Below, piece after piece: positions 17,358 through 22,647 of a DNA stretch of 22,647 bases. This stretch comes from Ophiothrix spiculata. Lineage: Eukaryota; Echinodermata; Ophiuroidea; Amphilepidida; Ophiotrichidae. The DNA is taken from the NCBI GenBank assembly GCA_000969725.1, contig JXSR01S034980.1; one strand, 5' to 3'. How positions within the stretch are numbered: position 1 is the stretch's first letter; every line of letters starts with the position of its first letter. The position numbers and the translations under genes are program-made. The notes below the pieces were generated by a model. That model had not been told where the DNA came from, searched no databases, and saw only the letters and a program-made list of their open reading frames with translations.

Positions 17358-17976
17358 TGGAAATGTTTTTGTTACGTGATCAAAGACATGCCAAATCTCA
17401 TAAATGTACCTGTTCTTTTATCTTAACCTTAAGGCAAACGAAAATATAACATACGAGTTTTGTAATACTGTTGCCTTGTTTTAAAACGCAAAAGCAAACA
17501 TTTCCATAACACTAAAACTAGACTATAATGGAAAACTGTCACATATGAGTTATATATAGAGGCCTAAAGCATATAGCTTTACTAGAATTTAGGTAAAGCA
17601 CGTTCATGTATACCATTTAGTAAAACGCATTTTATTTTGTTAAAGAATTGACAAAAAAATCACGCAAACACAGAATAATTATACTATATATATCAAACAA
17701 TATCACAACAATGTAAATGTATTCGTTACAGTCCAACTCAGATCTTTACTTTTTCAGAATAATATATGATTCATAAAAATCGGTCTGGTTTCCCTAACAC
17801 TCGAATACTAATGCAAATATGTCATGACTGGCTTATTAAGAAGTAGGATATTACCAAAGCATAAAAGAAACCTATATCAAGACGTCCATGTGTGTCATTT
17901 TTGTCTTGTTTTAGAGTCGACTTGAAAATTAAAGTTGATCGTTGTCATGTTGACTGAAAAGATTTGTTGCTGCCTT
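17355..17976 (+). repeat. M module, copy C1
   Basis: Collinear with 11624-12190, including 'gttacgtgatcaaagacatg', 'atcttaaccttaaggcaaac', 'tagactataatggaaaactg' and 'atcggtctggtttccctaac'. It carries about 40 bp ('acaatgtaaatgtattcgtt', 'acagtccaactcagatc') at about 17705-17745 that B1 lost but B2 and C2 keep. It is cut by the 580-bp element at 17979. Confidence 0.9.
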
Positions 17977-17978
17977 AA

Positions 17979-18558
17979 CACTTCAGTGGTCACGGTCCTC
18001 CACATGCCCGTTACTAGTGGTCAAGGGGGGGGGGGGTCCATATGGACCCAACACCGAAAAGTACTTTCGTGAAAGAATTTAATGTTGAAACTCTAGTCAC
18101 AGGTTAAGTATTTCTAAAGAACTAAAACAGAGAAACAAATTTGAAAATCGGACAAACCGTTTCAAAATGGCGGCCAAAACAAATTGTCCATGTCGCGTTA
18201 AAATGTTCCCGCCAAATATTTGAAAACTCGCTTTCCAAAGGAATTTTTCGATAAAATTTGGCTCAAATTTGCAGTAAGTAAAAGTACATTCCTGAAATAA
18301 AATTTGAAAAAAACAATTATTCGGTTACGATTTTATGGGCAAAACAAATTTGAAGAGCGCCCTCAAAATTGCTTATTTATGCTAATTAGCATGGGAACGG
18401 GTGGTTCGATTTAATTTTTTTGCCACCAGGTGAAGGGTATGGTAAAGTTAGACAAATACATAGAAGGGCGATGAAAAATTACTTCGCGTTTTTGCGTTGA
18501 CGCGCAAAAACCGAATGTTGGGTCCATATGACCCCCCCCCCCCTTGACAACTTAAGTG
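17979..18558. mobile_element. 580-bp MITE with G12/C12 subterminal runs, unit C only
   Basis: The ends read CACTTCAGTGGTCA and, reversed from the right, CACTTAAGTTGTCA. Both then continue into 'tggtcaag' or 'ttgtcaag', exactly twelve G (18025-18036; C12 at 18532-18543), 'tcc.atatggacccaaca' and 'ccga' or 'ttcgg'. On the left, about 24 bp including a second 'agtggtca' lie between the tip and the G run. Unit B at about 12175-12200 shows the uninterrupted 'gctgccttaaagctaatt'. No clean target duplication was seen (TTAA left, TTGC right), and no open frame. CACTT tips recall CACTA-like elements, but assignment is uncertain. Confidence 0.88.
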
Positions 18559-18560
18559 TT

Positions 18561-18835
18561 GCTAAGTAAAACCAATTAAACATTAAATTCCTAGAATAGG
18601 CCTATATGCACGTGTGTTTAATCAAGTATTCAACAAGTTTTTTTAATAGCGTATTTCATAAATGGGTTCATCAAAGAGATGATGGGCTAAACATCTTTTG
18701 CAAATAAACGGTGGGAGATTTTCCTTTTCTAAAAACCTAAACATTGAAGTTGTTTATAGAAACAAATCACACAATAGAAATGAACTAGCCTTGGTATGAC
18801 GTCAATTTTTGTCTTGTGTTTTATGTATATATGTA
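18561..18835 (+). repeat. M end and N module, unit C, left part
   Basis: Homology to unit B resumes at 'ctaagtaaaac' and runs through 'gtattcaacaag', 'gggttcatcaaagagatgat' and 'ttttatgtatatat'. A segment corresponding to 'cttcgtgtttaatattcacc' in unit B is deleted. A TGACGTCA palindrome is present at 18797-18804. Confidence 0.88.
18797..18804. promoter_or_regulatory. CRE-like palindrome TGACGTCA in N, unit C (motif only)
   Basis: Perfect octamer; the unit B counterpart near 12529 reads TTACGTCA. Confidence 0.35.
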
Positions 18836-19008
18836 ATGACTCTCCCCGAAAAGGGGGACTTTGGTTAAATTTGCGACAGTACACTTTTCGAGAAAATGGC
18901 GAAAATAGGCAACGAAAAATAATAAGAATTTCCAACAGATTTTCGGTTGTAAAATTTGATTTCCTTGATCAAATAAAACAACTAAGGTGTCATTTTAAAG
19001 CTTATCGC
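18836..19008. mobile_element. About 173-bp insertion into N, unit C only
   Basis: Unit B reads 'gtatatataatgttatttcg' without interruption. Here 'gtatatatgtaatgactctc' begins foreign sequence and 'cgcatataatattatttcg' ends it, so an AT-rich 'atataat'-like word flanks both sides and could be a target duplication. Inside is a small 'ccccgaaaagggg' hairpin and open reading on both strands up to 72 codons, without a family signature. The ends do not form a clear inverted repeat. Confidence 0.75.
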
Positions 19009-19110
19009 ATATAATATTATTTCGTCTAAAATCGTTTGGATTTAGTAGTGCAGACATGTTCTTGTTATGTCGTTAATAGAAACATTCCACACAACAGAAA
19101 CATCAAGTTC
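19009..19110 (+). repeat. N module, unit C, right part
   Basis: Resumes at 'ttatttcgtctaaaatcgtt' and 'tggatttagtagtgcagaca', ending at 'gaaacatcaagttcaa', where Y begins. Unit B continues with Q and other sequence at this point, so about 650 bp are missing here. Confidence 0.88.
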
Positions 19111-19589
19111 AAGATTCTGTATCTCACATGTTTCTTTCTTCTTTCGGTAACACTTTGATGTCTCATATCTCTGGCATACAATGACTGATTTTGACTAAAC
19201 TTGGATGGGGGCCAAGGACATCTCGCATTAATGTCACCTGACATCTGACCCCTTAAAGGTTACGTATGGGTCACGGGGTTGAATTGAATTTCAGGAAACA
19301 CAATTTTAACTCATGTACATTACATGGTATGGTCAGGAAATTTTTGGGACATGAAAATCTTGACATTGTCCAAAAAAGTTGTCGGATCTAAAAAAACATT
19401 GGTAATATGGGGTCGGAGGGGTCAATAAAGGTCAAATTATTTAAACGATCCGTAAAATTCAGTAACTGTCAAGTTAAACGTGGCATAATTATTTTGCTTG
19501 CATAAAAATTACTAAACACAACAAGGTGACCTTTGACCCCAAATGGGGTCATATAGGGTCATAGAGGTAAAAATAAATAGGTCAAATGA

Positions 19590-20090
19590 TCAACTTTGTC
19601 CGATTTCATCGTTTGAAGTGTCACATTATTCGTATTTGACCAGCAATCAAAAGTGTCGATAGTAAACCCTTAGGGGTCAAGGGTCAAAAAAGGTCAATGG
19701 AAAAGTTCAATAATAATCTTCGTCCGATTTCAAAGGTTAAGGTGTCAAATTGTTCGTCTTGGACCAGCAATCAAAAGAGTCAACGGTGACCCAGTCATCC
19801 AACCTTTTATTTGGGGTCAAAGGTTAAAAGAAAGGTCAAATTCTTGACCTTGTCCGATTTCAAAGGTTAAGATGTCAAATGATTCGTCATGGACCAGCGA
19901 TTAATAATGTCAATAGTGACCCCGTCGTCCGACCTTTCCCCGGGGATCAAAGGTCAAAGAAAGGTCAAATTTTAAATTTTGTCCGATTTCAAAGTTTATG
20001 GTGCCAAATTGTTCGTCTTGGACAAGCGTTCAAAATTGTCAATTGTAACCCCATTGTTGGACCTTTCAAATGTTAATTATAAAATCAAGT
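19590..20090 (+). repeat. About 128-bp tandem satellite, four copies
   Basis: The word 'gtccgattt' marks each unit at 19598, 19722, 19852 and 19981, giving periods of 124, 130 and 129. Each unit also contains 'tcaaat.attcgtcttggacc' type sequence, 'agcaatcaaaag.gtc', 'gtgacccc' and 'ggtcaaaggt'. The copies are diverged, so the array is not very recent, yet only a trace ('ccgtcttccgaccta' near 13745) is visible in unit B. Confidence 0.88.
19951..19967 (+). promoter_or_regulatory. Direct-repeat-5 nuclear-receptor-like site (motif only)
   Basis: AGGTCA, five bases (AAGAA), then AGGTCA. This spacing is the retinoic acid receptor type of element in animals. It lies within a repeat, with no gene in view, so function is unsupported. 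Confidence 0.35.
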
Positions 20091-20174
20091 ATCTACCAAA
20101 TGGTGGCAGAATTATTCTACTTGCATAGATAGACTGCAAAATACTGAACGCATGTATGTGACCTTTGTCCCCAA

Positions 20175-20187
20175 AGGTCAAAGTTCA
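20175..20187 (+). promoter_or_regulatory. Direct-repeat-1 nuclear-receptor-like site (motif only)
   Basis: AGGTCA A AGTTCA matches the DR1 layout bound by HNF4, COUP-TF or RXR heterodimers in animals. The unit B counterpart at 13994-14006 is AAGTCA A AGTTCA, one half-site mutated. Evidence is the motif only. Confidence 0.35.
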
Positions 20188-20349
20188 TATGTCAAAGGCA
20201 AAACTTTTAAAATGCTCCAATTGAGCTGAAATTTAATATGGACAAACAAAAACATCAACAAAAACATATTTGAAAAATCATTCGAGATCATTAAGGGAAT
20301 CAAAACGGGATTAAAGATCACATTTTCTAAAATAATTAAAATCAATAAT

Positions 20350-20423
20350 TGCCGATAACAAGTTGGCAGATTTATTCCACAGAAAATAGACAATCGGCAG
20401 GATCCCTGTCACTTCATTGACAG
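20350..20423. repeat. Paired hairpins at the right end of Y (unit C)
   Basis: TGCCGAT at 20350-20356 pairs with ATCGGCA at 20393-20399; CTGTCA at 20406-20411 pairs with TGACAG at 20418-20423. Same pairings as 14177-14253. Confidence 0.7.
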
Positions 20424-20430
20424 TAACGTT

Positions 20431-20742
20431 CTAGTTTCATTTTTGTTTTAAATATTCTTTGTAGAAGACAATAGCTTCTTTTATCAGGTAAGAAAAATTC
20501 GATAACTACTTTTGCCAATATCATTTTGGCAAACATAGTTTCGGTAAGAGGGCTAATAGGTAATAAGGCCTTATGAACAATTAAATTGTCATTTTGAAAA
20601 ATAAAACAAAAAAATAAATAAAATAAGTTGATGATATTGTGTTTGAGCTAAAAAAAAATAACGAAAAAAATCCTTATTCGTATGCAAAACAATGTTTATA
20701 GTGTTGATGTTTCACAGCTAGAAAATGTGCATATACAGATGT
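20431..20742 (+). repeat. Y-to-M linker, unit C
   Basis: Collinear with 14261-14569, with a somewhat longer A-rich middle. No long open frame, in contrast to the chance 101-codon stretch in unit B. Confidence 0.85.
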
Positions 20743-21265
20743 ATAACATCTTGTGGTGCCCATAAATCTAACTGGAGAAACAACATCACTTTTTGTACGC
20801 CTTTGTTACGTGATTGAAGGCATGCCAAACTGTATACACGCACCCGTTCTTTTATCTTAAGCTTTAGGCAACACGAGAAGAAAAAAACCGAGTAGTGTAA
20901 TACCATTACCTTGTTTTTAAACACCAAATCATACATTTCCTTAACACTACAACGAGACTACTCATGGGAGACTGTCGGAGATTAGTTGTGTATAGAAGTT
21001 AAAGGAGGCCTAAATCACAACTGGAATTCATGAAGCATGTTAATAATAACATTAAGTAAAACGTTTTTTAATTTGTTAAAAGAATGACTGTCAGAAAATA
21101 TCACGCAAACCCCACTAAATTATACTGTATCCGACAATATCAATGTAAATCTATTCTTTACAGTCCAGTTAAAAATATTGCCTTTTTAGAATAATATATG
21201 TTTTATACTAATCGGTCTGGTGTACTTAAGACTCAAAAATTAATACTGATGGAAATGTGCTAAAG
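20743..21265 (+). repeat. M module, copy C2
   Basis: Collinear with B2 (14570-15260) but without the internal duplication: 'cttgtggtgcccataaatct', 'atcttaagctttaggca', 'agtgtaataccatta', 'aaaacgttttttaatttgtt', 'actgtatccgacaatatcaa' and 'atcggtctggtgtacttaag'. Homology stops near 21265 at 'gatggaaatgtgc'. Confidence 0.9.
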
Positions 21266-21339
21266 GGTGACGACTTAGTAGTAAATAGCTTAGGTGGACG
21301 AGGGATAATAAAAGAGATGATGGACTAAGCAATCTGTGT

Positions 21340-21585
21340 AGATATATCGTACAATATATTTCCTTTTACAAGAATTTAAAAATGTTGTTATTTATATAAA
21401 CATATCACACTTGAGACCCAACTACACTTCATGTTCAATATTCACCTATGATGAACCCTGGATATGACAATGACGTCATTTTGTATCATGTATGTTATGT
21501 ATAGAAAACGTAATTTCGTCTGGAATCGATTGGATATTATTAGATATTTGATATTATAGTGCAGACATGTTTTGTTAAATGTTCG
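21340..21585 (+). repeat. N module, fourth copy
   Basis: Matches copy A (245-500) best: 'tgttgttatttatat.aaca', 'tatcacacttgagaccca', 'actacacttcatgttcaata', a TGACGTCA at 21471-21478, 'gtaatttcgtctggaatcga' and 'tagtgcagacatgttttgtt'. A 20-bp local duplication of 'attagatatttgatatta' type interrupts it near 21535. The preceding 'aaagagatgatgg' (21311) also belongs to N. Confidence 0.85.
21471..21478. promoter_or_regulatory. CRE-like palindrome TGACGTCA in N, fourth copy (motif only)
   Basis: Perfect octamer in the last N copy, at the same place within the module as 376-383. Confidence 0.35.
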
Positions 21586-21589
21586 TAAA

Positions 21590-22176
21590 CAATAGTGATA
21601 TTACATAGAAATTAAACCTTTTTTTTTGTTAGAATAATAACTAAATAGTGAAAATGTAAGAAAATGTATTTGTTTAATAGAATTGTATTAGTAAAGTGTG
21701 TTTTGCTTTAGTCATTAATCTGAAGAGTAGTCGAATGAGTAGTGAAAATCGGAGAACTACACATTGACCTTACAACAATTCCTAGCTCATCTCACGAACA
21801 AGGTACCCAGATATGCCCTATAACTTAATTATCATTATCCTCAAGACAATTGGGTAGTGATAGAAAATAATTTGTAAATGCAGCAAACTTCGGGAAAAGA
21901 ATTTTATAATTTACCGCAATTGAGTTCTTGTTGCAGATTGCGTTCTTGTTGAAGATTCAAAATCTTTTTACTTTCTTCAAACCACCTGTAAAGTTTCAAA
22001 TATCTATGATGAAATATATCTCTATGGGAAAAAAATACCAGTTTCACCTGTCTCTCCGTGACAACCTAAGATAAAAATTAACTTGTTTTTTTTTAAACAA
22101 TGGGAAGTTCAATGAGATTTCCTTTAAGTCCTTATATCATGGTATTTACAAATTTGATAATAAAGATGCATAACAA
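21590..22176. other. Non-coding spacer
   Basis: AT-rich sequence beyond the repeat units, with a T8 run near 21619 and near 22087. No module match, inverted repeat or open frame of note. Confidence 0.55.
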
Positions 22177-22583
22177 AGTTTGAACCCATTCTCAAATTCA
22201 TTTCGGTTAAAATTTAGTTTAATCTTCACCCACTGTTGTTTGAACCCTATAGAAATGGGGACATTTTATATGGTAATGTCAAAATAGATGGCGCTATTCA
22301 TAAAAATAAATTTCGAGATGTAGAAGGGGTATTTTGTTATGTACAACCAAAATTAGATGTGCAAATGAAACATCTGATGTCAAGAACAGTTTGCTCATCA
22401 TTTTCAACCAAAATTTTCACAAATCAAAAGCATAATCGATAATCAAGGATAATCAATAATTTGAAATATTGTATAGCGCCCTCTTTTTTAGCACAAATCT
22501 GAATTCATTTAAAATACCAAAAAATTAGGCTTTAAAGTATCTAAAATGCAACCAAAGTGAATTTTGAGAATAGGTTAAAAACT
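22177..22583. mobile_element. About 407-bp MITE-like element
   Basis: The left end 'agtttgaacccattctcaaa' and the right end, reversed, 'agtttttaacctattctcaa' pair over about 40 bp and continue through 'ttca.tt.ggtt' and 'attta'. An inner pair, 'aatagatggcgctatt' near 22284 and, reversed, 'aagagggcgctataca' near 22487, extends the symmetry. The 68-codon open stretch at 22236-22442 lies in the loop and shows no known domain. Flanking duplication is not evident. Confidence 0.7.
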
Positions 22584-22647
22584 ATATTTTGCAGTACATC
22601 AAAGCTATTTGTACAACTTTTCCAACTTTTTGCAAAGTAAATTTTGA

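Larger units (their letters stand above)
19115..20430 (+). repeat. Y module, unit C (AGGTCA-rich repeat, expanded)
   Basis: The ends match 13340-14260. The centre contains a four-copy tandem array of about 128 bp (19590-20090) that unit B lacks. Words AGGTCA or TGACCT occur roughly ten times in 1.3 kb. The 65-codon open stretch at 19879-20076 falls inside the array and is not gene-like. Confidence 0.9.
15436..21590 (+). repeat. Unit C: second copy of the head-to-tail duplication
   Basis: Same block order as unit B: S (15436-15615), P (15640-16015), R (16021-16490), Q (16503-16810), MITE (17241-17357), M (17355-17976), N (18561-19110, interrupted), Y (19115-20430), M (20743-21265) and then an extra N (21340-21585). 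The extra N follows M, as in the first half of each unit, which hints that the ancestral arrangement was itself built from M-N repeats. Confidence 0.9.

Noticed and set aside
19590-20090. CRISPR array
   Set aside because: Repeats are about 128 bp and contiguous, without unique spacers; the setting is eukaryotic.

Overview
Gene-poor, AT-rich eukaryotic DNA, roughly two thirds A+T. I find no protein-coding gene. The longest stop-free stretches are about 100 codons or less, compositionally simple, and not kept open between duplicated copies of the same DNA. Almost everything recognisable is repetitive: tRNA-derived SINE-like sequence, several miniature inverted-repeat elements (MITEs), long foldbacks, tracts full of AGGTCA half-sites, and a large head-to-tail duplication. 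The style (polymerase III tRNA heads, tgacctttgacccc-type repeats, an ACGT-rich repeat, a MITE with ends reading GGCCCGTATTCCAGAAAG) suggests a marine invertebrate, perhaps an echinoderm. That placement is inference only; mollusc, hemichordate and amphioxus remain open.

Layout. 1-700: a degenerate fragment (unit A) of the same repeat family that fills the right half, with a local 194-bp tandem duplication. 841-2025: a foldback with arms of about 360-460 bp. 2201-2380 and 4459-4630: two tRNA-headed SINE-like elements, each at the right end of a longer composite repeat (about 1773-2380 and 3887-4630); the second copy carries a 195-bp MITE for which the first copy is the empty site. 5464-5609: another MITE. 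6065-6480: a more GC-rich unidentified block. 6529-6605: a strong hairpin. Scattered through this half are fragments of a module I call Q.

8265-15435 (unit B) and 15436-about 21590 (unit C) are two diverged head-to-tail copies of one composite repeat of about 6-7 kb. I label its blocks S (start), P, R, Q, a 125-bp MITE, M, N, Y (AGGTCA-rich) and a second M. Insertions found in both copies (the 125-bp MITE, Y, the two M blocks) predate the duplication. Those found in one copy only (foldback 11081-11313 and G-run foldback 12837-13010 in B; ACGT-rich tract 17070-17256, 580-bp MITE 17979-18558, 173-bp insertion 18836-19008 and 128-bp satellite 19590-20090 in C) probably postdate it. 22177-22583 is a last MITE-like element.

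No genes act together here. The interest is the history of nested insertions, readable because the two copies act as each other's empty-site controls, and transcription-factor-like motifs (perfect CRE octamers, nuclear-receptor half-sites) carried inside the repeats. All alignments were made by eye; identities and boundaries are approximate.
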